From contig NZ_JAKJHX010000151.1 of NCBI RefSeq assembly GCF_021648855.1, forward strand, positions 1 through 11,276: a DNA stretch of 11,276 bases, given 5' to 3'. The translations under genes were made by a program, and so were the position numbers. Of this stretch, positions 1 to 7,428 are shown piece by piece; position 1 is the stretch's first letter, and every line of letters starts with the position of its first letter. Origin of the DNA: Tychonema litorale BBK16 (GTDB lineage: Bacteria > Cyanobacteriota > Cyanobacteriia > Cyanobacteriales > Microcoleaceae). A model generated the notes under the pieces. The model was not told the origin of the DNA. It saw nothing but the letters and a program-made list of their open reading frames with translations, and did no database searches.

Positions 1-56
1 CTATGCCCTATGCCCTATGCCCTATGCCCTATGCCCTATGCCCTATGCCCTATGCT
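1..56. repeat. Heptanucleotide tandem repeat (8 x CTATGCC)
   Basis: Eight head-to-tail copies of a 7-base unit (CTATGCC, equivalent to CCCTATG) fill the first 56 bases. The first seven are identical and the last ends in T instead of C. The array begins at the window edge, so its full length is unknown. It ends six bases before the stop codon of the leftward gene at 63-3716, which places it in that gene's 3' flank. Heptamer arrays of this kind are known in filamentous cyanobacteria as short tandemly repeated repetitive (STRR) sequences. Their function is unsettled, and copy number often varies by replication slippage. Confidence 0.95.
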
Positions 57-62
57 CCATAA

Positions 63-3000
63 CTACTTTTTAACAGGCCAGGGAATCATTGGATCTTGAG
101 CTAGTTGTTTGGAAACTTCGATCGCACCATAGCGATTCAGGTGACTAGGATCTGAAAAAGATTCCCGCGCTTTGGGCCACAATAAGCTATGGTCTCGGAA
201 AATTAAGCCTGTTTGTGCTGCTAACTGTTGCATATGTTGCTTGAATTCCTGTTCGTAAGCTGTCCGTACCGGGTCTAGGTAATCGACAGTTAAAGGCATA
301 TTCACAAACACTAGATCGATATTGCGAACTTTGGTAAATTCGGTGAGATTTTTGAGTGCTACAGTTTGTTCACCAATTAGTTTAAAGTCTTGATAGTCAG
401 AGTCGTAATAGCCGGATACTTTCGGGTGTTTCTGAAAGTAAGTCTTGGGATTGAAACGAATGTCGATCGGCAAAAAGCCATTTGGTTCAAAATTGCCGAT
501 TTCTTTGGGTTCAACATTGGTTTTCTGGGCTTCTGCTGTTTGGTTGGAGGCTGTATCCGTTTGGTTGTTGGTGATTAATGTTGGGGCGGATGGATTGATT
601 CGCGATCGCAAAAACTCCTTCACTCGATCGCGCTTTTTGTAAGTTGCAGAACTCTCCACCAACTTTTGACTCACCAATTGCTGAACATTCGCTTGACTCT
701 GTAGGAAATTGTCAACCAATGCAGTTATAGCAGCCACTGGATTATTTGTCGCCGGATTCGATGCTTTCGTTTCTAATTCATTGGTGCGGATCAGAAAACT
801 ACCACGGGCTAATTGTCTATAACCTTCCGAAGACGCGATCGCATCAAAAGTCAAATCAGGCCTACCACTATTTAAAGCCCTAGCCCCATCAGCCAAAACC
901 AACAATTTCGGCAACTGTTGCGGTGGCAAAATCCGACGCACGATCGAATCTACAACCTGAAGAGTCGCCCCATTTACCCCAAAATTGTAAGCTTTCAACC
1001 CCGGATAGCCCCCAGATGCCAAAGTCGTTTCCAAAACCGCTGGATCGATGCCTCGCAATGCCCTAGAACTCCCCACAATTAAGATATCCGGTGGTTTTTT
1101 GTTTATGCGAATGTACTCCTGATAGCGCGCTATCTGATCGTCAAGCTGCTCACTCCTCAAAGTCGGATAAACTATGGCCGCAGGAGCCTCAGCTACAGGA
1201 ACGGTAATATCCCCAGGTTTTGTAAACCCAGAACCGTTGAAAGCTTTGTCCCCATTCGCGATCGGCTGTGACGGTATTTGAGGCGAATTCACCTCCTGAG
1301 ACTCAGGAATCATGGGAGATTCTGGACTTGGTAGCGCGGTTTTAAGGTCACTCTCAGGCTTGACAAGCGGATTTTGACAATTTTGACCAATGCAGACTTG
1401 GGAAGCGCTAGGAGCTTGACTGACCGTCGCAGATGGAACTAATCGACCCAGTAACCAATCGGTATTAAAGGTTAAAACACAGCCTGCGATCGCCCAAACC
1501 AGAGCAATTCCCGCCGCGCGATCGGCTCTGACACTGGAAGCACCCGCCACAGAAGTTGACAAACCCTCATTGGGAACAAACAAACCCGAAGCGACAAGGG
1601 GTTGCACCAAAGCTGTAACTAACTGTGCGCCCTCAAACTGTGGAATGGGCGTCTCGCCCGTCCTCCAACTGCCGATTTTGAAGCCCCGTCGCCAGCCAGA
1701 GGCGATCGCCTCCTCATTGAACACCAAATTCTCGCCCAAGCCCGAAAAATTCCCATCGGTGGCTGACGGCGCAAACTCCGGCACCGACTCTTGTCCCAAA
1801 ATAGCGGGCGATTCCATCGGTGCGACAGTCGGCCCTGATGCCTGATTAACCGCCATTGTGACATCAAGTCCACAACGCCACAGAGGTATTTTTTCCCCAG
1901 CGCGACGCCCGTAAACCCGCACCCCTGAGACTCCGGGAATGTGTAGCTGCCGCAAGAACTTCGTCACTGGCCCGGCCACGTGGGACTGAGAAGGGCAAGT
2001 CATAGATTCAGTCATGATGTGCAGCACATCGTCTTTTTGGAGGATGACAGCCCGAATCCCCCCGGTTTCCAGCTTGCGTTTGAGATTGGGGTTGAGCAAC
2101 CTGTTTAATAAAAAAGTCAGGGCCGATCGATCGCCCTCGGCTGCTAGAGTTCTGGGATGGGCTGCCAAATCGGGATGATGGGCTGCGGGTAAATCCAGCC
2201 AGTCTACCCACACTGGCGAATCTAGTTCGGCTTTGCTATTGCTGACTGCTTTTACGCCGTAGAGCGTGGCTGCATGAATGCCCTGGGGTGCCAAAGAAGC
2301 AAGCATTGGGGCGATCGCATCAGCAGTTTCCTGTTTGTCTGGATATTCTTGCCCTTTCTGTTTTTGTCCTTTACTGGAAACCTTGCTGCAAAATAGGTGT
2401 AGGGTTGATTCTTTCAGCGTTGCTCGAACTTCTACCTTGGATGATGCCAAGTGTAAGTTTAGTAGTTGGGCGATCGCAGGCACATCTCCCCAGCGGGCCC
2501 AGGCTTTAAGAATTTTGTCCGCCGCTGTCAAATCCACTCGCAGCAGCCAATCTGGTTTAGCTTCGCCGCTGACTTGGCTGACAATTACCGCATCTCGGAA
2601 GTTCTCTAGTTTGAGCTTCCGCAGTCTACCCGCGATCGGGGAAGCCAGCAACGAGGGGTCGGGACTGTAAGCTGATTCGCATAGCACCATCAGCCGTCTC
2701 TCAACAGTTTTGAGATTTTCTGGTGCTTTGGAATCAAGAGTTTCGGGGCTGTTTTTAAGTTCTTTTTCGCGGATGCTAACTTTGACTGAAACTCCCATGG
2801 GCCCTAGGATTTCGCTCAAATAACTGGCGATCGCATCTGGATGACCCCGTTTCGCCAAAGTTTCAGCCGAAACCGTCAGTGTTCCAACCTTTGCGCTGTC
2901 CCTAGAATCGACTTGCTCTGATTGAACCAATGTCGCCGTACCGTGAGAAACTCTCTGTTGCTTGGTTGTTTCAGATCCGTGTACAGCAACAGGATGAGTG

Positions 3001-3716
3001 AATGTGGAACTTGCCGAAGTGTCGATCGTCACAGGAGAAGTTTCAAAAACTTCTGGGTATTCAATCCGGGAGGCGATCGGCACAGTCTCGGCATCAAATT
3101 CGAGTTCTAAGCGCACCTGTGGCGTGCTGGTGGGGTGTTCTACAAGATTCGAGGTTTCTTTGACAGAATTTACGCCAACACTCTGTACATACGGTTTTGT
3201 CGGGGCAATCCCCCCGTGGTTGCCCCCGTCTGTGGTGCGGTGGTTGTTCCCGTCTGTGTTGATATTGTGTAAGTCTTCTTTCAGCTTGCGGTTTTGATTG
3301 ATGAATTTGCCAAAAAATCCACCTTTTGGAGCATCTGTCGGCGGTTCATCGGGAGGAATTGTCTGTGGTGGCGTTTGCGAAACGGTTGCCGAATTTTGCC
3401 CTTGGCTGCTGCAATCGAGCCGGACTGTCCAGTCATTTTGCCGGGAGCCTAGTTTGCGGCCACACAGAAATAACTGGTAAATTGGAGGTCGATCGCGCGA
3501 TTGGAGTTTAGTTAAATCCGTTTGGGCGATCGCATTAGTAAATCTCGCCGTCACCAATTCCTGAGACGGACACAACGCTGCTTCGCACAAAATGTGCAGG
3601 TGATTTCCCCGCAACCTTACCTGTAACTGAACTTCGGGAAGCCCCAAAGATTTTTGCGCCCACTGCGACGCGGCCGATCGATTATCTGCCAATATACTCC
3701 CGTTCGCATTCAACAT
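63..3716 (-). CDS. Large membrane-anchored protein: four N-terminal repeat modules, one TM helix, C-terminal SGNH/DUF1574-like domain
   Basis: The product is 1217 residues. Four degenerate modules of about 100 residues lie at roughly 18-105, 287-398, 401-511 and 521-620. They share a strand such as LHIxCES or LHIMTES, then CPS in modules 1 and 4, and a closing Trp strand (DWTVRLD, DWLLRVD, VWVDWLD, LWRCGLD). Modules 1 and 2 are separated by about 180 residues of Ser/Thr/Pro/Asn-rich linker. One hydrophobic helix lies at about 734-752. More Arg before it than after suggests N-in/C-out topology. A Pro/Ser-rich linker follows, with Cys775 and Cys780. The C-terminal domain (about 850-1217) has SGNH-like landmarks: VGSSR (G882, S884) as block I, NFGVNGAT (911-918) as block II, and SDPSHLN with D1189 and H1192 as block V. 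A GxND-type block III is not obvious. This fits cyanobacterial DUF1574 proteins. By analogy with DltD and AlgJ/AlgX it could act on acyl groups of an envelope polymer, but that is inference. The ATG at 3714-3716 has no strong ribosome binding site. The stop is TAG. Confidence 0.8.
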   Translation of the reverse strand: MLNANGSILADNRSAASQWAQKSLGLPEVQLQVRLRGNHLHILCEAALCPSQELVTARFTNAIAQTDLTKLQSRDRPPIYQLFLCGRKLGSRQNDWTVRLDCSSQGQNSATVSQTPPQTIPPDEPPTDAPKGGFFGKFINQNRKLKEDLHNINTDGNNHRTTDGGNHGGIAPTKPYVQSVGVNSVKETSNLVEHPTSTPQVRLELEFDAETVPIASRIEYPEVFETSPVTIDTSASSTFTHPVAVHGSETTKQQRVSHGTATLVQSEQVDSRDSAKVGTLTVSAETLAKRGHPDAIASYLSEILGPMGVSVKVSIREKELKNSPETLDSKAPENLKTVERRLMVLCESAYSPDPSLLASPIAGRLRKLKLENFRDAVIVSQVSGEAKPDWLLRVDLTAADKILKAWARWGDVPAIAQLLNLHLASSKVEVRATLKESTLHLFCSKVSSKGQKQKGQEYPDKQETADAIAPMLASLAPQGIHAATLYGVKAVSNSKAELDSPVWVDWLDLPAAHHPDLAAHPRTLAAEGDRSALTFLLNRLLNPNLKRKLETGGIRAVILQKDDVLHIMTESMTCPSQSHVAGPVTKFLRQLHIPGVSGVRVYGRRAGEKIPLWRCGLDVTMAVNQASGPTVAPMESPAILGQESVPEFAPSATDGNFSGLGENLVFNEEAIASGWRRGFKIGSWRTGETPIPQFEGAQLVTALVQPLVASGLFVPNEGLSTSVAGASSVRADRAAGIALVWAIAGCVLTFNTDWLLGRLVPSATVSQAPSASQVCIGQNCQNPLVKPESDLKTALPSPESPMIPESQEVNSPQIPSQPIANGDKAFNGSGFTKPGDITVPVAEAPAAIVYPTLRSEQLDDQIARYQEYIRINKKPPDILIVGSSRALRGIDPAVLETTLASGGYPGLKAYNFGVNGATLQVVDSIVRRILPPQQLPKLLVLADGARALNSGRPDLTFDAIASSEGYRQLARGSFLIRTNELETKASNPATNNPVAAITALVDNFLQSQANVQQLVSQKLVESSATYKKRDRVKEFLRSRINPSAPTLITNNQTDTASNQTAEAQKTNVEPKEIGNFEPNGFLPIDIRFNPKTYFQKHPKVSGYYDSDYQDFKLIGEQTVALKNLTEFTKVRNIDLVFVNMPLTVDYLDPVRTAYEQEFKQHMQQLAAQTGLIFRDHSLLWPKARESFSDPSHLNRYGAIEVSKQLAQDPMIPWPVKK

Positions 3717-3725
3717 GGGACTACC

Positions 3726-3750
3726 GATTTTAGATTTCTGATTTTAGATT
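3726..3750. repeat. Direct repeat GATTTTAGATT x2 (14-bp period)
   Basis: The 11-mer GATTTTAGATT occurs at 3726-3736 and again at 3740-3750, separated by TCT or close to it. It lies 10 bases upstream of the start codon of the leftward SGNH-like gene, so it would be in or near its 5' leader. No role can be assigned. It may be an AT-rich slippage product or part of a promoter. Confidence 0.8.
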
Positions 3751-3787
3751 AAAGAATTGAAAAATTGTCTCAAGGAAGAGGACAGCC

Positions 3788-3823
3788 AGCTACTATATTT
3801 ACAGTATTTAGCTACTCTGTAAA
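3788..3823. promoter_or_regulatory. Possible operator: direct repeat AGCTACT and inverted repeat TTTACAG/CTGTAAA
   Basis: In the spacer between two divergent genes, AGCTACT occurs at 3788-3794 and 3810-3816, 22 bp apart, which is about two helical turns. Interleaved with it is a 7-bp inverted repeat, TTTACAG at 3798-3804 and CTGTAAA at 3817-3823, with a 12-base spacer. The cluster is 31 bases before the ATG at 3855. The geometry suits a dimeric regulator, but no known consensus was recognised and chance occurrence in AT-rich DNA is possible. Confidence 0.25.
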
Positions 3824-3854
3824 CTAAAGATAACTAATAACCCAGGAAAAGCTG

Positions 3855-4079
3855 ATGCCATCGCAAAACCAAGACTTACCAAAAACTGAAACACCTCAAG
3901 GTCACAATTGCCTAATTCCCTCGGATCTTGTCTTGAGCCTGATCACTCTACCACTGCTGGGTGGTTTGCTGGCTGCTAAGGCTACTGCCGAGTTTGTTAG
4001 CTCGATCGGCATTGAAAGCGAAGAAGTATTTCGGGGCTCGCGCCTTCCCATGCTCAACTTTCCCCACTCGCAGGAGTAG
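3855..4079 (+). CDS. Small single-helix membrane protein upstream of ppc (74 aa)
   Basis: This 74-residue ORF has a good ribosome binding site: AGGAAA at 3844-3849, five bases before the ATG. Residues 1-18 are polar. A hydrophobic stretch follows at about 20-43, with SLITLPLLGGLLA at its core, and is likely a single membrane helix. The tail (about 44-74) is mixed, with an acidic IESEEVF segment. The family was not recognised. The gene points the same way as ppc, which starts 130 bases downstream, and diverges from the SGNH-like gene. It could be cotranscribed with ppc, but that spacer has a -10-like site of its own. The Shine-Dalgarno sequence and clear hydrophobic profile argue that it is real. 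No function is proposed. Confidence 0.6.
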   Translation: MPSQNQDLPKTETPQGHNCLIPSDLVLSLITLPLLGGLLAAKATAEFVSSIGIESEEVFRGSRLPMLNFPHSQE

Positions 4080-4167
4080 AAGCCAGAAACTCGCTTTGCT
4101 CACTAAGTAAAATTAAGTTGTCTCATATTTGACCGTAAAAAAAAGTGTTTTCGGTAAGACTAAACCA

Positions 4168-4173
4168 TACAAT
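4168..4173 (+). promoter_or_regulatory. Candidate -10 element of a ppc promoter (TACAAT)
   Basis: TACAAT matches five of six bases of the sigma-70 -10 consensus and lies 36 bases before the ppc ATG. No good -35 is seen 16-18 bases upstream. A TTGACC at 4129-4134 resembles a -35 box, but its spacing to this site is far too long. A perfect NtcA site (GTA-N8-TAC) was looked for and not found. Confidence 0.3.
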
Positions 4174-4209
4174 TTTCTAGACACCCGCAGCTATTGAGGA
4201 ACAGGCCCG

Positions 4210-7200
4210 ATGACTTCAGTCCTCCAATCTCCAGAACAGGCTATTAATCCCACATCTATTTCCCATTCTCCTGCAAACTCAAAATCAGATTTGTTTCTAC
4301 GCAATCGCCTCAAAATAGTCGAGGATTTGTGGGAATCGGTACTGCGACAAGAGTGTGGGCAGGAATTGGTAGACTTACTTGGGCAAATGCGATCGGTCAA
4401 TTCCGCAGAGGGACAAGCCACTCACTTTCGCGAATCCAACGTTTTGCAACTAATCGAAAAGCTCGACCTCAACGCCGCAATTCGCGCAGCACGAGCTTTT
4501 GCGCTGTATTTCCAGTTAATCAACATTGTTGAACAGCACTACGAACAGCGAGACCAACAGCTAGCTTATTCTGGTAGCAACAGTACAGGGGGGCGGATAT
4601 TTCCTAAGTTGCCGGGAAACGCGATGGATACGCCCGATCGCCCGCGACACAGAGAAGGCCCAGCCCCTTCCCAAACGGCTTCGGATGCCACAGAAAGTGA
4701 CATCATGGGCAAAGACGCAGGAACCTTTCACCAACTGTTCCCCATGCTGCTCCGTTTGAACGTCCCTAGCCAGCAAATCCAGCGCTTGATCGATCAGTTA
4801 GACATCCGCTTAGTATTTACAGCCCACCCCACCGAAATTGTTCGCAACACGATCCGCACCAAGCAGCGACGGATGGCGAAGATTCTCCAACAACTAGACC
4901 AAGTTGATGAGAAATTTCCGCTAGTGGGAACAGACTCTGAAAGTCCCTACCCGGTATCCTCCTGGGAAGCTTCCGCCCTACAAGAGCAACTGATGGAAGA
5001 AATTCGCCTCTGGTGGCGAACAGACGAGCTACACCAGTTCAAACCGACTGTGCTTGACGAGGTGGAGTACACTCTGCACTACTTCGATGAAGTGCTGTTT
5101 GATGCGATTCCAGAACTCTACCACCGCCTCAAGCAAGCACTACACGCTTCTTTTCCTTATCTGAAACCGCCCAGTTACAACTTTTGCAAGTTCGGTTCTT
5201 GGGTAGGTTCCGACAGAGATGGTAATCCTTCTGTGACTCCCAAAGTTACTTGGCAAACAGCTTGCTATCAGCGCCATTTAGTGCTGTGTAAGTACATCAA
5301 TGCAGTGAAGCGGCTCAACGAGTTGTTGAGTTTGTCGCTACACTGGAGCGATGTGCTCCCAGAATTGCTCGAATCACTCGATCGCGACAAATCAGAATTC
5401 CCCGAAGTTTACGAACAGTGGGCGATTCGTTACCGCCAAGAACCCTATCGGCTGAAGTTGGCTTACGTGCTTCAGCGACTGGAAAATACGCGCGATCGAA
5501 ATTGGCGACTCTACAAAGGAGACGAATTGCAGCGGGAACGGGAGGCTTTGTCAGAACATCCTGGAATGAGCGGTCTTTATCGATCGGGAAATGAATTTTT
5601 GACAGAATTACAACTAATCGAACACAACTTAGTCGAAACTGGTTTGAGTTGTCGAGACTTAGAAAATCTGCTTTGTCAAGTAGAAATTTACGGATTTAAC
5701 TTAGCTTATTTAGACATCCGCCAAGAGTCAACAGTCCACTCCGACGCTTTGAACGAAATTGCTGAATATCTGCAAATTTTGCCAACGCCTTACAATCAAA
5801 TGACGGAATCAGAGCGAGCTATTTGGCTAGCAACTGAACTGCAAACTCGCCGCCCTTTAATTCCAGCAGAATTGCCATTTTCTCCCAAAACTTGCGAGAC
5901 AATCAATACCTTCCGAGTATTGCGGCAAATGCACCAGGAATTCGGCCCGGAAATTTGCGAAACCTACGTGATCAGCATGAGTCACGATGTTAGTGATATG
6001 CTCGCAGTATTACTGTTAGCAAAAGAAGCCGGATTGTACGATCCAGCCACAGGAATTAGCAGCGTTCAAGTAGTTCCTCTGTTTGAAACCGTCGAAGATT
6101 TGAAAAAAGCCACAGCGGTGATGCAGCAGGTATTTGAACTACCACTTTATCGTGCCTTACTAGCAGGAGGTTACGCTTGTGCCCAAGAACAAAAAAAATC
6201 CGACTCCTGCAATTCTGTGTCCTTGCAAGAAGTGATGCTTGGTTATTCAGACAGCAATAAAGATTCTGGCTTTCTCAGCAGCAATTGGGAAATTCAGAAA
6301 GCTCAAAAAGCTTTGCAAATAGTTGCTGAAAACCACGGTGTGGAATTGCGAATTTTTCACGGTAGAGGCGGTTCAGTAGGGCGCGGTGGCGGGCCTGCTT
6401 ACAAGGCAATTTTAGCTCAGCCCGGAAAGAGTATTAGCGGGCGAATTAAGATTACTGAACAAGGCGAGGTTTTGGCTTCTAAGTATTCTTTGCCAGAGTT
6501 GGCGCTTTACAATTTGGAAACTGTGGCGGCGGCGGTGATTCAAGCTAGCTTACTGCACACAGGTTTCGATGGCATCGACCCTTGGAATCAGATTATGGAG
6601 GAGTTGGCCGCGAAATCGCGATCGCACTACCGGAACTTAATCTACGAACAACCAGATTTAGTCGATTTCTTCCACCAAGTGACCCCGATTCAAGAAATCA
6701 GTCAACTGCAAATTAGTTCTCGCCCCGCCCGTCGCGGCGGCAAAAAAGACATCGGCGGTTTGCGTGCAATTCCGTGGGTGTTTAGCTGGACTCAAACCAG
6801 AGTTTTGCTACCTTCTTGGTATGGTGTCGGTACAGCTTTGCAAGAGTTTTTGCAAGAAGAACCGGAAGAGCATTTGAAACTTTTGCAGTATTTCTACTTG
6901 AAATGGCCATTTTTTAGAATGGTGATTTCCAAGGTAGAAATGACTTTATCTAAAGTAGATTTGCAGATTGCAGAACACTATGTCAAAGAGCTATCTCTGC
7001 CAGCCGATAGAGAACGTTTTTATGCTTTGTTTGAGCAAATTTCTTGCGAGTTTCACTTGATTCGCGATTTGGTTTTAACGATTACCGGTCACCAACGTTT
7101 GTTGGATGGAGATCCATCATTGCAACGTTCTGTGCAGTTGCGAAATGCGACGATTATACCTTTGGGTTTGTTGCAGGTTTCGCTGCTGAAACGTTTGCGG

Positions 7201-7320
7201 CAACACGGTAACGGCGCAGTTCCAGGGGTAATTCACTCGCGTTACAGCAAAGGTGAATTGTTGCGTGGTGCTCTGCTAACAATTAATGGTATTGCGGCGG
7301 GGATGCGGAATACCGGTTGA
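4210..7320 (+). CDS. ppc: Phosphoenolpyruvate carboxylase (PEPC)
   Basis: PEPC carboxylates phosphoenolpyruvate with bicarbonate to oxaloacetate and phosphate. It is cytosolic and in cyanobacteria refills the incomplete TCA cycle and feeds aspartate and glutamate synthesis. The 1036-residue product has all the signatures: TAHPTE (204-209, catalytic His206), GSDRDGNP (333-340), [10 protein letters not shown] (678-687), the mobile loop [12 protein letters not shown] (716-727; His717 and Arg725 match E. coli His579 and Arg587), [14 protein letters not shown] (851-864), and the C-terminal RNTG. K915 and N1034 correspond to E. coli aspartate-inhibitor residues K773 and N881, so feedback inhibition by aspartate is plausible. 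The N-terminus lacks a plant-type phosphorylation motif. A Pro/Ser/Gly-rich segment at about 118-170 is an insertion compared with the E. coli enzyme (883 residues). The length is usual for cyanobacteria. The ATG is supported by GAGGA ending at 4200. The gene is convergent with the Uma2 gene. Confidence 0.98.
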   Translation: MTSVLQSPEQAINPTSISHSPANSKSDLFLRNRLKIVEDLWESVLRQECGQELVDLLGQMRSVNSAEGQATHFRESNVLQLIEKLDLNAAIRAARAFALYFQLINIVEQHYEQRDQQLAYSGSNSTGGRIFPKLPGNAMDTPDRPRHREGPAPSQTASDATESDIMGKDAGTFHQLFPMLLRLNVPSQQIQRLIDQLDIRLVFTAHPTEIVRNTIRTKQRRMAKILQQLDQVDEKFPLVGTDSESPYPVSSWEASALQEQLMEEIRLWWRTDELHQFKPTVLDEVEYTLHYFDEVLFDAIPELYHRLKQALHASFPYLKPPSYNFCKFGSWVGSDRDGNPSVTPKVTWQTACYQRHLVLCKYINAVKRLNELLSLSLHWSDVLPELLESLDRDKSEFPEVYEQWAIRYRQEPYRLKLAYVLQRLENTRDRNWRLYKGDELQREREALSEHPGMSGLYRSGNEFLTELQLIEHNLVETGLSCRDLENLLCQVEIYGFNLAYLDIRQESTVHSDALNEIAEYLQILPTPYNQMTESERAIWLATELQTRRPLIPAELPFSPKTCETINTFRVLRQMHQEFGPEICETYVISMSHDVSDMLAVLLLAKEAGLYDPATGISSVQVVPLFETVEDLKKATAVMQQVFELPLYRALLAGGYACAQEQKKSDSCNSVSLQEVMLGYSDSNKDSGFLSSNWEIQKAQKALQIVAENHGVELRIFHGRGGSVGRGGGPAYKAILAQPGKSISGRIKITEQGEVLASKYSLPELALYNLETVAAAVIQASLLHTGFDGIDPWNQIMEELAAKSRSHYRNLIYEQPDLVDFFHQVTPIQEISQLQISSRPARRGGKKDIGGLRAIPWVFSWTQTRVLLPSWYGVGTALQEFLQEEPEEHLKLLQYFYLKWPFFRMVISKVEMTLSKVDLQIAEHYVKELSLPADRERFYALFEQISCEFHLIRDLVLTITGHQRLLDGDPSLQRSVQLRNATIIPLGLLQVSLLKRLRQHGNGAVPGVIHSRYSKGELLRGALLTINGIAAGMRNTG

Positions 7321-7354
7321 TGATTTTGAGTTGATTACTCGTTACCCGAAATTA

Positions 7355-7417
7355 GGAGACGGCAGTGCCGTCTCCCTACAATATTATTTTGGGTAGGGAC
7401 ACGGCATTGCCGTGTCC
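7355..7417. repeat. Paired-palindrome dispersed element, full copy
   Basis: Two perfect 21-bp palindromes stand in tandem. The first is at 7355-7375 (arm GGAGACGGCA, central G, arm TGCCGTCTCC). The second is at 7397-7417 (arm GGACACGGCA, central T, arm TGCCGTGTCC). The flanks CCCTAC and GTAGGG between them make the two units a larger inverted repeat of about 25 bp per arm. A related copy is at 11227-11276. This copy fills most of the 108-base spacer between the convergent ppc and Uma2 genes, so it could end transcription from both sides, though no clean U-tract is present. It could also be a REP- or MITE-like repeat. Confidence 0.9.
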
Positions 7418-7428
7418 TCTATCATGTC

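Noticed and set aside
1..56. CRISPR array
   Set aside because: The units are 7 bases with no spacers, so this is a simple tandem repeat.
1570..1845. 91-codon forward ORF opposite the large gene
   Set aside because: Antisense to the linker and module region of the 1217-residue protein; no motif or ribosome binding site seen.
2278..2670. 130-codon forward ORF opposite the large SGNH-like gene
   Set aside because: It lies wholly antisense to a well-supported gene, has no recognisable domain, and its composition is what the reverse frame of HIP1-rich coding DNA gives.
4141..4173. NtcA-like site before ppc
   Set aside because: GTA at 4154 and TAC at 4168 are 11 bases apart, not the eight needed for GTA-N8-TAC.
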